A stretch of DNA of 64,000 bases, taken from positions 19,689-83,688 of the forward strand of contig JANXCE010000004.1 in the NCBI GenBank assembly GCA_025059715.1, read 5' to 3'. A program made the translations under genes and the position numbers. This document shows, in pieces, positions 31,816 through 40,866 of the stretch (position 1 is its first letter; every line of letters begins with the position of its first letter). The notes beneath the pieces were generated by a model. The model was not told the origin of the DNA, did no database searches, and saw nothing but the letters and a program-made list of their open reading frames with translations. The stretch is from Caldimicrobium sp. (lineage in GTDB: Bacteria; Desulfobacterota; Thermodesulfobacteria; Thermodesulfobacteriales; Thermodesulfobacteriaceae).

Positions 31816-32627
31816 GGATGAGTCCATAGGATTTTAGACTGAGGGGAATTCTCGTGAAATTTATAACAAATCCACTTCAAAAGTGATACATTTCAAAGCC
31901 CACTTTGTTCCCTCTCCATATAACACCACATCAAAAACCTTATAAGGTCCCTATGCTCAATAAACTCCTCCTCCAATATCCTGTTAAACCTCTCTATATA
32001 CCCATTCCCTCCCTCTCAAGCTCAGTCTGCACGCCCCTTATCTCAAAAGGAGTTACCGCCTTAAACTTACTCCAAAAGTCCCTCCCACTCCTGCTCGATA
32101 AATGACTGCTCTTCATACGCAAATCCAAATCTACTAATCTCCTCCTCTTCTTCCTCTCAATAAACCTTCCCCTCTTCCTACAAAAACTAAAGCTTCTTCA
32201 CTGCCTCATCTCAAGGAAATCCCCTCTCTTTCAAATACTTTATAATCCTTCCAATCGTAGATACTGCTACCAAAGCTATACCCCTCTCCCTACAAAATCT
32301 ATCCACCAAAGGCCTAAGCTTTCCCTTGCCTATGCGAGGATGTTTCTCTCCTGTAACTCAGGATAAACGCTATTACCTCATTCGCCACCTCTTTGAGCAT
32401 TTCCTCTTTGGTCAATCTATGGGTTTGGTGCCAAAAGAGTTTGTGAAATTCTATGACCTTTTAGTCTAAAGGCGATTTCTTTTCTTTGAGAGAGGTGCAT
32501 CTTTGATAGTTTCAAGTCTTTGTAGCATTTTTAAGTCTTTGATGGAAGATGGGGTTAGTGAAAGGCTAAACAATTAATTTTCAATTTTAACACCTTTTTT
32601 CCTTCTAAAAAGACCTTGAACTTATGC
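31816..32627. mobile_element. Decayed insertion sequence with terminal repeats
   Basis: Left end GGATGAGTCCATAGGATTTT (31816 on); right end on the minus strand GCATAAGTTCAAGGTCTTTT (from 32627). The same ends bound the 268-bp element at 30571. GTCAAG occurs 6 nt outside the left end and again at 32637-32642 outside the right end in direct orientation, a possible target duplication. It contains the ruined transposase listed separately. Confidence 0.6.
31900..32430 (-). pseudogene. Integrase-core (IS481-like) transposase pseudogene
   Basis: Minus-strand fragments in shifting frames with stops: HRLTKEEMLKEVANEVIAF, then RIGKGKLRPLVDRFCRERG and VSTIGRIIKYLKERG (an N-terminal HTH region like that of IS481-type transposases), later SSRSGRDFWSKFKAVTPFEI, which resembles the core around the second catalytic Asp. 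The catalytic region is mostly lost. Nothing here can be functional. Confidence 0.6.
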
Positions 32628-32822
32628 AAAAAAAAAGTCAAGAGGCTGTCCTTGCAAAACAAAGGGCTTAAGCTTCTCCTTACCCATTTGTTGCTTCCAA
32701 CTCCTTTTTGCTTTTTGGCCATTCTCTTTACCACCACTATCCTTTGGAAGTTTCTTCCACCTGTGAACAAGTGCTTTTAGATAGGAAGAAGCTTCTTTAA
32801 TAGAGTTGCGTTTTACAAACAT
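32628..32822 (-). pseudogene. 5' fragment of an unknown gene cut by the insertion sequence
   Basis: A minus-strand frame starts at ATG 32822 (FVKRNSIKEASSYLKALVHR ...) and runs about 62 basic residues to the right end of the decayed element. Composition is protein-like (Lys/Ser/Gln rich) but no family is recognised, and no continuation is found across the element. It could also be a chance reading frame. Confidence 0.25.
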
Positions 32823-32953
32823 CTTTGGATCTTAACTTACTATTGTTTTTTCCCATTTTTCATCGAGATTCCCTTATGGGATTGCTTTTTTTATCTTTGA
32901 TTTTGCCCCTTTCTTTGCAATAAGAAGCAAATATTGAAATAGGCAAAAAAGGA

Positions 32954-32959
32954 TATAAT
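32954..32959 (+). promoter_or_regulatory. Likely -10 box upstream of the TlpA-like gene
   Basis: Perfect TATAAT 32 nt before the ATG; the best -35 candidate (TTGAAA at 32934) is only 14 nt away. AAGGAGGGCC follows at 32979-32988 as ribosome binding site. Confidence 0.4.
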
Positions 32960-32990
32960 ATATAAAAAAGCTGATTTTAAGGAGGGCCAT

Positions 32991-33485
32991 ATGGGGAAGG
33001 TAAGGAAGGTTCTTTATATAAGCCTTTTAGTAGTAATACTATACATTCTCTTTCCTACAGCCTTAAAAGGGTCCACTTCCAACCTTTTCTTTAGCTCACC
33101 AGATGGAAAGAGATATAATTTTGCAGATTTTAGGGGTAAGTATCTCCTGGTTAATCTTTTCTCCAGTTATTGTCCTCCCTGTATGGTCGAACTAAAGGTT
33201 CTTCAAAAACTTCATGAAAGTTGTGACACCAAAGGTCTGCAAATTGTGTCTCTCATGATTGATCGTGACGGTGCTCCCCTCTTACCTAAGATCATTTCTT
33301 CAAGAAATCTTACCTATCCGGTAGGTTTAGCAAATCAGGACATCCTTAAGCTCTTCCCTGATTTTTCTATCACTCCCACCACCTATCTTTTTGATCCTCA
33401 GGGCAAGAGACTGGAGAGATTTGTCGGATTTAAAAACTATAAAGAGTGGACGCAAGTTCTGAGTAAGTATGTAAAATGTAACTAA
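32991..33485 (+). CDS. TlpA/ResA-like membrane-anchored thioredoxin
   Basis: 164 residues. N-terminal signal or anchor helix (about 6-27), then a TlpA-type thioredoxin fold: FADFRGKYLLVNLFSSYCPPCMVEL with active site CPPC, and cis-Pro in SITPTTYLFDPQG. Periplasmic thiol reductant, often for cytochrome c maturation or metal centres; no cytochrome genes nearby. Convergent with selD, overlapping by 4 bases, and a terminator-like hairpin lies 60 nt after the stop. Confidence 0.85.
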   Translation: MGKVRKVLYISLLVVILYILFPTALKGSTSNLFFSSPDGKRYNFADFRGKYLLVNLFSSYCPPCMVELKVLQKLHESCDTKGLQIVSLMIDRDGAPLLPKIISSRNLTYPVGLANQDILKLFPDFSITPTTYLFDPQGKRLERFVGFKNYKEWTQVLSKYVKCN

Positions 33486-34534
33486 GGAAGTATCTCTAAG
33501 GAGGGTTCACCCTCCATAACTTCTCCAACTAAGTATAAGGAGTAAAAGCCTCTCTCTAAGGCTTTACTCTCTAAGAGGGCTTTTTTTTCTTTTGGACAGG
33601 CAATAAGTAATCCCCCTGAAGTTTGGGCATCTGCAAGAATAAGGCGATCTTCCTCTTTTATAGTGGGATGGAATTTCAAAAGATTTGTGCAATAGGCAAG
33701 ATTTTGATAATCTCCTTCGGGTATTATTCCCATCTGGGCAAATTCCCTTGCTTCCTTAAAGAAGGGGATGCGATGGAAGTAAAAGAGTAATTTTTTTTTG
33801 CTTCCTTGAGCCATCTCTAAAGCATGTCCAATTAAGCCAAAGCCAGTTATATCAGTTGCAGAGCTTACTCCTACCTCTATCATTAACTCCGCAGGCACTT
33901 TATTTAGTTCAATCATAGTGCTGACCATTTTCTTATAAAGGAGACTCTCTTCATTAAAAAGGCCTGCTTTAAAAGCGGTAGTGAGAATCCCTGTGCCTAA
34001 GGGTTTAGTAAGGTAGAGTAGGTCTCCCGCCTTAGCACCTCTGTTGGTGATAATTCTCTCGGGATGAACGATTCCCACAAGGGCTAAACCATATTTAGGC
34101 TGGGGATCATCGACGCTGTGTCCACCTACGAGGAGGGCTCCTGCTTCTTTGATTTTGGATAGACCTCCCTCAAGGATTTTTTTTATAACCTCTCTGGGTA
34201 TGCCCTTTTTGGGAAAGGAGAGGAGATTAAGCGCAAGAAGGGGCTTTGCTCCAGTGACATATATGTCAGAGAGGGAATTGGCAGAGGCAATTTGTCCAAA
34301 GATGAAGGGATCGTCTACCACGGGGGTAAAGAAATCTGCGCTAAATACAATGGCGAGTTCAGAAGTAAGTCTAAAAATTGCAGCATCTGCTCCATATTCA
34401 AAGCTTTGAAGAAGATCTGGATGAGAGGGTAGGGGAAGTTCTTGAAGGATCTCCTCCAGGAACTCCTGGGGAAGCTTGGAAGCTCAGCCTGAGGCGGTAA
34501 CCATCTGAGTCAATTTAATCCTTGGCGCACTCAC
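33482..34534 (-). CDS. selD: Selenide, water dikinase SelD, itself a selenoprotein (UGA at codon 17)
   Basis: Read from GTG 34534 through TGA at 34484-34486 as selenocysteine, the protein has 350 residues. The start reads VSAPRIKLTQMVTASG-U-ASKL, matching SelD, in which E. coli has Cys17 and Lys20; here Sec17 and Lys20. Then come GADAAIFRL, FSADFFTPVVDDPFIFG, ANSLSDIYVTGAKP, GGHSVDDPQPKYGLALVG and DITGFGLIGHALEMA. Makes selenophosphate from selenide and ATP. Without readthrough only 279 residues from 34321 remain and the active site is lost. AAGGGAG precedes the GTG, which lies inside the end of mogA. Confidence 0.9.
33546..33593 (+). terminator. Terminator of the TlpA-like gene, inside selD antisense
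   Basis: AAGCC-T-CTCT (33546-33555) pairs with AGAGGGCTT (33574-33582), a 9-bp stem with one bulge, followed directly by a T-rich run up to 33593. It lies within the 3' coding part of the opposite-strand selD. Confidence 0.45.
34451..34473 (-). promoter_or_regulatory. SECIS-like stem-loop after the selD UGA
   Basis: Beginning 11 nt after the UGA: lower stem UUCC/GGAG(A) and upper stem CCAGG/CCUGG closing a 4-nt AGUU loop whose GU lies 21-22 nt from the UGA. Bacterial SECIS elements lie inside the coding region just after the UGA with a G/U-containing apex about this distance away. Confidence 0.6.
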
Positions 34535-35006
34535 TGGGGTCTCCCTTAATTTTATTTACCGCATGCCAAAGGAGCTCCTTTAATTGGGGCATGATCTCTC
34601 TTAATGCCCTGGGACTTCCTGGAAGATTAACAATAAGTGTTTGTCCACAAACCCCTGCTAATCCTCTACTCAGAGCAGAGAGAGAAGTTTTGCTAAAACC
34701 AATAAACCTAATATACTCCGCAATTCCAGGGATTTCCCTCTCAATGACCTCTTTTGTAGCTTCGGGAGTAACATCTCGAGGATGAACACCAGTGCCTCCA
34801 GAAGTAAGAAGGAGATCTACTTTGGAGGACTCACAGAGGCTCTTGAGTTTACTTACAATGAGGGGCTTCTCATCTGGCAGAAGGGTATAATCCACTACTT
34901 CCCAACCAAGGCTCTCAAGAAACTCAAGAAGGTATTTGCCTGAGAGATCCTCCCTTTCCCCTCTACTTCCTCTATCACTCAAGATTAATATAGCGCACTT
35001 AATCAT
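34515..35006 (-). CDS. Molybdenum cofactor protein of the MogA/MoaB family
   Basis: 163 residues: LILSDRGSRGEREDLSGKYL, DLLLTSGGTGVHPRDVTPEAT and GQTLIVNLPGSPRALREIMPQL are the MogA/MoaB molybdopterin adenylyltransferase signatures. Adenylates molybdopterin before metal insertion. Start overlaps the EF-G-like stop by 4 bases; its end overlaps selD by 20 bases. Molybdenum/tungsten cofactor and selenium often meet in formate dehydrogenase, which gives this neighbourhood some sense, though no such enzyme is in the window. Confidence 0.88.
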   Translation of the reverse strand: MIKCAILILSDRGSRGEREDLSGKYLLEFLESLGWEVVDYTLLPDEKPLIVSKLKSLCESSKVDLLLTSGGTGVHPRDVTPEATKEVIEREIPGIAEYIRFIGFSKTSLSALSRGLAGVCGQTLIVNLPGSPRALREIMPQLKELLWHAVNKIKGDPSECAKD

Positions 35007-36958
35007 TCTCCCACTTCCGCCTTTGCTTGAGCAATTATCCTTTCCGCAATAAAGGGAGGAACTTCCTCGTAATGGGAGAATTTGCTAACAAAGTAGCCTC
35101 TTCCTGCAGTAATTCCATTAAGGGTTACTACATACTCTAAAAGTTCTGCCATGGGAGCTTGAGCCCTTATTTTAGTTTGTTTTCCCCTCTTCTCAAGATT
35201 TAAAACCCTTCCCCTTCGGGAATTAAGATCTCCAATTACATCTCCCACGGTCTCATCAGGCACAAAGATCTCAAGTTCTAAATAGGGCTCAAGCAGTGTT
35301 GGACTTGCTTGTTCCAGGGCCTTTTTCAAACAGTGAAAAGCAGCAATCTTAAAGGCAAGATCAGAGGAGTCTACCTCATGAGACTTTCCATCGTAGAACT
35401 GCACTTTCAGATCCACCACTGGGCAACCAGCAAGCACACCCTTCTCCATAGCTTCTCTCACCCCCTTTTCTACTGCCGGAACATAATTGCGCGGGACATT
35501 CATGCCCGTTAAGGTCTCCACAAACTCAAACCCCTTTCCTCTCTCTAAGGGAAACACGTGGAAGTGCACCTCAGCAAATTGCCCCCTTCCCCCGCTTTGT
35601 TTCTTATGCCGGTATATTACTGCCTGAACAGGTTTTTTAATAGTCTCTCTATAGGGCACCTTAGGAAGGGATGTTTTAACCTTAACTCCATATTTTTCTT
35701 TAAGTTTTTCCACAGTCTTTTCTATGTGAACCTTTCCTAAGCCTGAGACAAGAAGTTCTCTCGTCTCCTCGTGGCGATAAAAATGTAAAGAAGGATCTTC
35801 CTCTTTAAGTTTGGATATTGCTCCGCTAATTTTATCCTCATCCGCTCTGCTCTCTGGAATAAGAGCCAAAGTAAACATAGGAGTAGGCATCTCTGGAGAG
35901 GGAAGTGCCACCTTGAGGGGTTCTAAGGAAAAGGTATCACCTGTTTTTAGAGACTCTACTTTGGGAAAAACCACAATTTCCCCTTCCCTAATTTCCTTTA
36001 TAGCTTCCAGAGAGTCTCCTCGAGGAGAGAGTATCTGGGTATACTTTTCCTCTTTACCCTGAGAGGTATAAAGAAGGCTATCGGGTTTAAAAGACCCCTT
36101 GAAAACCCTTCCGAAAGAAAGCTTTCCCGCATAGGGATCATAGAGGGTCTTAAAGATAAAGCCATAGGAATTCTGGTGATTTAGTTGCGGAAAATCTCGC
36201 TCAGGATAAATTTCAAGGAGTCTTTTTAAAAAAAGGGAAACTCCCCTTCCCGTTTGAGCGGAGCCTATAAAAATTGGAACCATCCTTTGATTTTGAAGGT
36301 TCAATTTTAAACCCTCAAGAAGTTCCTCTTTAGTTAACTCTCCAGTTTCCAGATACTTTTCTATGAATTCATCCTTTGCCTCTGCTGTTACTTCCATAAG
36401 TTGTTCTCTTAAAGTTTTAACCCTCTCTACATACTGATCAGGAACGGAGTTAAATTTTAGATTTTCTCCCTCCTCGGTAAGAGAGGCATTTTCAATAAGG
36501 TCAATGAGGGTCAAAGGTATAGAGGTATTAAAGCCGTAAACTACAGGAAGCTGGAGTATTTCTAAGAGATCTTGAAGATCGCAAATGGTTTGAGCCCACT
36601 GGGTTTTCTCCGAATCCAATTTATTTACAAAGGCTACTAAGGGGAGCTTTGCTTCTCGAGCAAGCTCAAAGATACGGTAAATGTGATATTTGATCGGAGT
36701 TGTAGAGTCTACCACTAAGATTCCCAAGTCCGCAACAGCAGTTGCCCACTTAAGTTCTCCAACGAAATTTTCATCGCCAGGAGTGTCTATGAAATAGTAG
36801 GGCATTCCCTTAAATAGACAGCCATAAACATTTAAGAAAGTAGTTGGCCCTTTTTTAGGAATTTTCAACCTTGTTTGAGTAAGGGATAGAATTTTCTCAA
36901 TCAATTGGGTTTTACCGCTTTCGGAACAACCAAAAACAGCTAAAACTCGTCCTCTCAT
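35003..36958 (-). CDS. EF-G-like translational GTPase paralogue
   Basis: 651 residues, slightly short of canonical EF-G (about 690). P-loop GCSESGKTQ, DTPGDENF (G3, His replaced by Asp after DTPG) and NKLD (G4). EF-G domains II-V follow (YGFIFKTLYDPYAGKLSFGRVF; LPKVPYRETIKKPVQAVIYRHKKQSGGRGQFAEVHF; APMAELLEYVVTLNGITAGRGYF). It belongs to the divergent EF-G-like group whose role is unsettled. It is not SelB: no C-terminal winged helices. Ribosome binding site AGGAGG lies 9 nt before the ATG. First gene of the mogA-selD operon. Confidence 0.88.
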   Translation of the reverse strand: MRGRVLAVFGCSESGKTQLIEKILSLTQTRLKIPKKGPTTFLNVYGCLFKGMPYYFIDTPGDENFVGELKWATAVADLGILVVDSTTPIKYHIYRIFELAREAKLPLVAFVNKLDSEKTQWAQTICDLQDLLEILQLPVVYGFNTSIPLTLIDLIENASLTEEGENLKFNSVPDQYVERVKTLREQLMEVTAEAKDEFIEKYLETGELTKEELLEGLKLNLQNQRMVPIFIGSAQTGRGVSLFLKRLLEIYPERDFPQLNHQNSYGFIFKTLYDPYAGKLSFGRVFKGSFKPDSLLYTSQGKEEKYTQILSPRGDSLEAIKEIREGEIVVFPKVESLKTGDTFSLEPLKVALPSPEMPTPMFTLALIPESRADEDKISGAISKLKEEDPSLHFYRHEETRELLVSGLGKVHIEKTVEKLKEKYGVKVKTSLPKVPYRETIKKPVQAVIYRHKKQSGGRGQFAEVHFHVFPLERGKGFEFVETLTGMNVPRNYVPAVEKGVREAMEKGVLAGCPVVDLKVQFYDGKSHEVDSSDLAFKIAAFHCLKKALEQASPTLLEPYLELEIFVPDETVGDVIGDLNSRRGRVLNLEKRGKQTKIRAQAPMAELLEYVVTLNGITAGRGYFVSKFSHYEEVPPFIAERIIAQAKAEVGE

Positions 36959-37429
36959 GGTGTTTACCTCCTTTTTATGTTAAACTTATTATTATATATT
37001 ATAAAAATATAAAAACGACAAGATCATTAAAAACACTATCATATATTATTGGGCAACAAACTTTTGAAGATAAAAAAGCAAGGCCTGTTTCTCTTTGGAT
37101 AGAGGCCTCTCCTTTTATGTCTAACCCAAAAAAATTTTTTCAATGGTTCTTAGAATTTTAATAAAGGCTTGCCGTATCTTGGTCTCAAGCTTTTCGAACC
37201 CCTTTAAAAGAATTATTGGTGTTACTGCGAGATAATTTTCAAGTGGATGTGTCAGCCCCTTTGGCTTAAATTACAAGTGGGACTTTTGAAGCTGAAGCCC
37301 TGCTTTTCTAAGGGTTACATTTTAAAGAGGGCACTAAATTAAACACTTTTCCATCTTATAAAAGGTTGTAATGGTAATAATTTTGATTAAAATGATGAAA
37401 GAATCAAAAGTGAAATCGACAAGAGAATT
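36959..37429. other. Intergenic region with an unidentified decayed reading frame
   Basis: AT-rich promoter DNA for the EF-G-like gene occupies about 36965-37020 (several TATAAT-like boxes, none well placed). From about 37195 to 37370 the + strand reads protein-like with two TAA stops: LKELLVLLRDNFQVDVSAPL, then TSGTFEAEALLF, GLHFKEGTKLNTFPSYKR. I cannot name the family. No tRNA or clear riboswitch. Confidence 0.4.
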
Positions 37430-38254
37430 ATGAGCTTAAATGTTAAGGTTATAATTTTTCTCCTTTTATTTTTTGTCTTAGGCTCTAAGATGACCTATGC
37501 TAAAGAGTGGGCTATTTCCTCTTATCCACTCTTTAAAATAATGCAGGAAATTTTTAAGGAAGAGAGCCTTTATCTTATTCAACCCCCAAGGGGAGAGTTT
37601 CACTTTGCTGAGCTAAGCCCTAAGGAGTGGCAAAGATTAAAAGGTGCGGAGCTTGTTTTTGTTGTGGGAACCGAGCCTTGGGCGTCAAGGTTAATAAAGA
37701 CCCTTCCAAATGAGAAGGTTCTATCTCTTTTAGAGACCAATGAAAAACCAGTAGATCCCCATTTGTGGTTTGACCTTGAGAGATTAGAAAGGAAATTAAA
37801 AACCCTTGTAGAACTACCTCAAGTAAAGGCTAAGCCCCTTTATGCTACTTATTATAAAAGAAGTGAAGAATTTCTGCAAAGGGTTCGAACCCTCAGAGAG
37901 GCTTATGGCACTTTAAAAAAATGTCCCCAGAGGGAATTATACATCATAGGGCACAGCGTTTTCTATTATTTATTCAAGGACCTCTCTATTCAGGAAAGGC
38001 CTCTTATAAGGGGGCATCACCATGGAGAGATTAGTGCCAAAAAATTAAAAGAGGTAATCCAATTAGCCAAGGAGAGAAAGATTAAAGCCCTCCTCTTGAC
38101 AGAAAGGGAATTTATTAAATATAAGAAAACCTTTGAAAAAGAGGGATTAGAGATTTTAGAGGCCTGGTCTGGAGATTATGATAGACCTGGAGATTTGGTT
38201 ACGCTTCTTGAGGATAATTTAAAGGTTTTTAAAAAAGCACTTAATTGTCCTTAA
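37430..38254 (+). CDS. ZnuA-like metal ABC transporter substrate-binding protein, orphan
   Basis: 274 residues with signal peptide (cleavage near Ala24, TYAKEW). Metal-binding elements of the ZnuA/TroA family: GEFHFAELSP, DPHLWFDLERL (His), GHSVFYYLFKDL (His) and HHHGEISAKKL. Binds Zn or Mn in the periplasm. The usual ATPase and permease genes are absent from both sides. No strong Shine-Dalgarno precedes ATG 37430 (AAGAGAA only). Confidence 0.8.
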   Translation: MSLNVKVIIFLLLFFVLGSKMTYAKEWAISSYPLFKIMQEIFKEESLYLIQPPRGEFHFAELSPKEWQRLKGAELVFVVGTEPWASRLIKTLPNEKVLSLLETNEKPVDPHLWFDLERLERKLKTLVELPQVKAKPLYATYYKRSEEFLQRVRTLREAYGTLKKCPQRELYIIGHSVFYYLFKDLSIQERPLIRGHHHGEISAKKLKEVIQLAKERKIKALLLTEREFIKYKKTFEKEGLEILEAWSGDYDRPGDLVTLLEDNLKVFKKALNCP

Positions 38255-38265
38255 AAGGAGACCCT

Positions 38266-40866
38266 ATGAGAGGAATACTTAAATTGAAAATCCTTTTGGT
38301 GATAGTTTTAACTTTAGTTGCGGGAATTTTACTGTTACCAACTTTAATTCCAGACCTCCCTCCTTGGTTTACTAAGTACATATACAGGGGCCAACTTAAG
38401 CTCGGGTTAGATCTTAAGGGAGGAGTTCATCTGGTGCTCAAGCCTGATCTCGATAAGGCTCTACAGAATCAACTTGAGAATTATCTGCGAGATATTAGGC
38501 AAAACTTAGAAAAGAGGGGTATTAACTTTGAATTGCAAAGAGAGCCTTTTAGAGCTACCTTCAGACTATTTAAAGAAGAGGATTTAATGGTCTTTAAAAA
38601 AGAGATAATTGGTGGTTTGAAAGAACTTTCCATTGAGAGCGAAAAAAGAGAAAAAGATGCCTTTGTGCTTGTGTTAGGGCTTTCTTCGGAGCGTGAGGGG
38701 TTTATCCGTGAAAATCTTGTTAATCAGCTTCTTGAGGTTCTGAGAAATAGGATTGACCAATTCGGTGTCTCTGAACCTATTATTACCAAACATGGTAAGG
38801 ACAAGGTAGTAGTGCAATTGCCTGGGATAAAGGATCCTGAAAGGGCACTTAGACTTATAGGACAGACCGCTCAACTTGAATTCAAACTGGTGGATGAGGA
38901 GACTCAGACGAAAATTAATATTAATACCCTTGTCAATGTCCTTACTCAGGAAGGAAGAATAAAGGATCTGCACAATATCGAAGAGTGGCGCTCCGCTCTT
39001 AAACCATATCTTCCTCCAGACACAGAGTTTTATTTCTTGGTTGAAAAAGACAGAGAGACTGGCCAGATCACTCGAAGCCCCATATTATTGAAGAGAGAAA
39101 CTCTTCTTACTGGAGAATATCTAAGGAATGCTCAAGTGCGCATTGATCCGAATTTTAATGAACCCTATGTTTGGATTCAATTCAATGAGAGGGGTGCCAA
39201 GATTTTTGAAGCAATTACCGCTATTAATGTGGGTAAGCGATTAGCCATAGTGCTTGATGATGTAGTGAGGTCTGCACCGGTGATTAGAGAGAAGATCTCA
39301 GGGGGGGAGGCTCAGATAACAGGCTCTTTTACCCTGGAAGAAGCTCAAGATCTCTCCTTAGTTCTAAGGGCTGGGGCTCTGCCTGCACCAGTTAAAATCC
39401 TCCAAAATATCACCATCGGGCCCTCTTTAGGTAAAGACTCTATTGAAAAGGGAATAAAAGCGGGTCTCATAGGGGCCTTAGCGGTGATTATCTTTGCCCT
39501 TATTTACTATAAGATTTCTGGATTAGTAGCAGTCATAGCCCTGATATTGAATATCTATTATCTTATTGCCCTTCTCTCCGCCTTTCAAGCTACTTTGACC
39601 TTACCCGGCATTGCAGGTATTATTCTCAGTATTGGCATGGGGATAGACTCAAATGTTCTTATCTTTGAAAGAATTAGAGAAGAGCTTAGGTTGGGAAGAA
39701 CCTCCTATTCTGCGGTATTTCAAGGTTATAGCAAGGCCTTTTGGACTATATTTGATGCCCATATCACTGTGTTAATAACTTCCCTAATTCTGTTCATCTT
39801 TGGCACCGGGCCCATAAGAGGTTTTGCCGTCACCCTCTCAATTTCTATTTTGGTTAATCTATTCACTGCAATCTTTGCTACCAAAATCTTTTACGAATAC
39901 CTTTATGATAAGGGCAAAGAGCTAAAGGTTTCTTTTTTGTCCCTGCTGGAGAGACCCAATTTCGATTTCATGAAATATAAAAGGATCTTCGGGATAATTT
40001 CTCTGGTTTTATGTTCAGTAGGTATTTTGGGCTTCTTTTTAACTCTGGCAGGAAGAGCTAATTTGGGTATCGATTTTACTGGTGGAACTCTCCTTTATCT
40101 TAAGACCGAAAAACCCCCTATTTTAGAGGAGATAAGGAAAACTCTTAAAGAGGCTGGTTTTCCCGATGTGGTTCTACAAGATGTAAAGGGAGAGAACATG
40201 CTCCTTCTTAAAATCAAAAGTGAAAGGGAGACTCTAACTGAGGAAGTAAATCGCATAGTAAGTGCCCTCTCCCAGAAGCTTCCAGAGTTAAAAATTCAAG
40301 TTTTAGCCAAAGAAGAGATTGGAGGTGTTATTAGTAAAGAGTTACAGAAAAAGGCTATCTTTGCAGTTCTTGGAGCTGTGATTGGTATCATCCTCTATCT
40401 CAGTTTTAGATTTAATCTTTATTTTGGTATTGCGGCTGGGCTTGCAACTTTTCACGATGTCATCGGAGTTTTTGCAATCTTTTACATGTTGGGGCTCGAA
40501 ATTAATCTTCTTTTCATAACTGCCCTTTTGACTATAGCAGGTTATTCTCTTACAGATACAGTAGTCATTTTTGATCGTATTAGAGAGGTCATTTTAAAGG
40601 AAGAGATTTCAGGAGATTTTGACGCCCTCATTAATAGAAGTTTAAATGAAGTATTCTCTCGAACAATCATAACAACCCTAACCACTCTTTTTGGCTCTTT
40701 AGCCCTTTTATTTTTTGGAGGAATTGTGATTAGAGATTTTGCCCTGGCCTTGACTTTGGGCTTTATTCTTGGCACCTATAGTTCCATTTTTATTGCCTCA
40801 CCTCTTTTGAAACTTTTGCACAAGGGAAAAATTCCTGAGCTCAAAAAAGCGGAAGAGATGTTATAA
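38266..40866 (+). CDS. secDF: Protein export proteins SecD and SecF, fused
   Basis: 866 residues, one frame. SecD part (about 1-555): helix 1, LGLDLKGGVHLVLKPD, the P1 head, then GITTLFERI-type membrane block (IEKGIKAGLIGALAVIIFALIYY; GMGIDSNVLIFERIREELRLG). SecF part from about 568: KYKRIFGIISL, LGIDFTGGTLLYLK, TDTVVIFDRIREVI and AIIxTLTTLFGSLAL. Uses the proton gradient to pull proteins through SecYEG. AAAAGGAG (38252-38259) fixes ATG 38266. Overlaps the convergent fmt by 6 bases. Most relatives keep secD and secF separate. Confidence 0.94.
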   Translation: MRGILKLKILLVIVLTLVAGILLLPTLIPDLPPWFTKYIYRGQLKLGLDLKGGVHLVLKPDLDKALQNQLENYLRDIRQNLEKRGINFELQREPFRATFRLFKEEDLMVFKKEIIGGLKELSIESEKREKDAFVLVLGLSSEREGFIRENLVNQLLEVLRNRIDQFGVSEPIITKHGKDKVVVQLPGIKDPERALRLIGQTAQLEFKLVDEETQTKININTLVNVLTQEGRIKDLHNIEEWRSALKPYLPPDTEFYFLVEKDRETGQITRSPILLKRETLLTGEYLRNAQVRIDPNFNEPYVWIQFNERGAKIFEAITAINVGKRLAIVLDDVVRSAPVIREKISGGEAQITGSFTLEEAQDLSLVLRAGALPAPVKILQNITIGPSLGKDSIEKGIKAGLIGALAVIIFALIYYKISGLVAVIALILNIYYLIALLSAFQATLTLPGIAGIILSIGMGIDSNVLIFERIREELRLGRTSYSAVFQGYSKAFWTIFDAHITVLITSLILFIFGTGPIRGFAVTLSISILVNLFTAIFATKIFYEYLYDKGKELKVSFLSLLERPNFDFMKYKRIFGIISLVLCSVGILGFFLTLAGRANLGIDFTGGTLLYLKTEKPPILEEIRKTLKEAGFPDVVLQDVKGENMLLLKIKSERETLTEEVNRIVSALSQKLPELKIQVLAKEEIGGVISKELQKKAIFAVLGAVIGIILYLSFRFNLYFGIAAGLATFHDVIGVFAIFYMLGLEINLLFITALLTIAGYSLTDTVVIFDRIREVILKEEISGDFDALINRSLNEVFSRTIITTLTTLFGSLALLFFGGIVIRDFALALTLGFILGTYSSIFIASPLLKLLHKGKIPELKKAEEML

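Noticed and set aside
35003..36958. EF-G-like gene as SelB
   Set aside because: Tempting beside selD, but it has EF-G domains II-V and lacks the winged-helix C-terminus of SelB.
37300..37330. Stop inside the decayed frame as another selenocysteine codon
   Set aside because: The stop is TAA, not TGA, and a second stop lies upstream.
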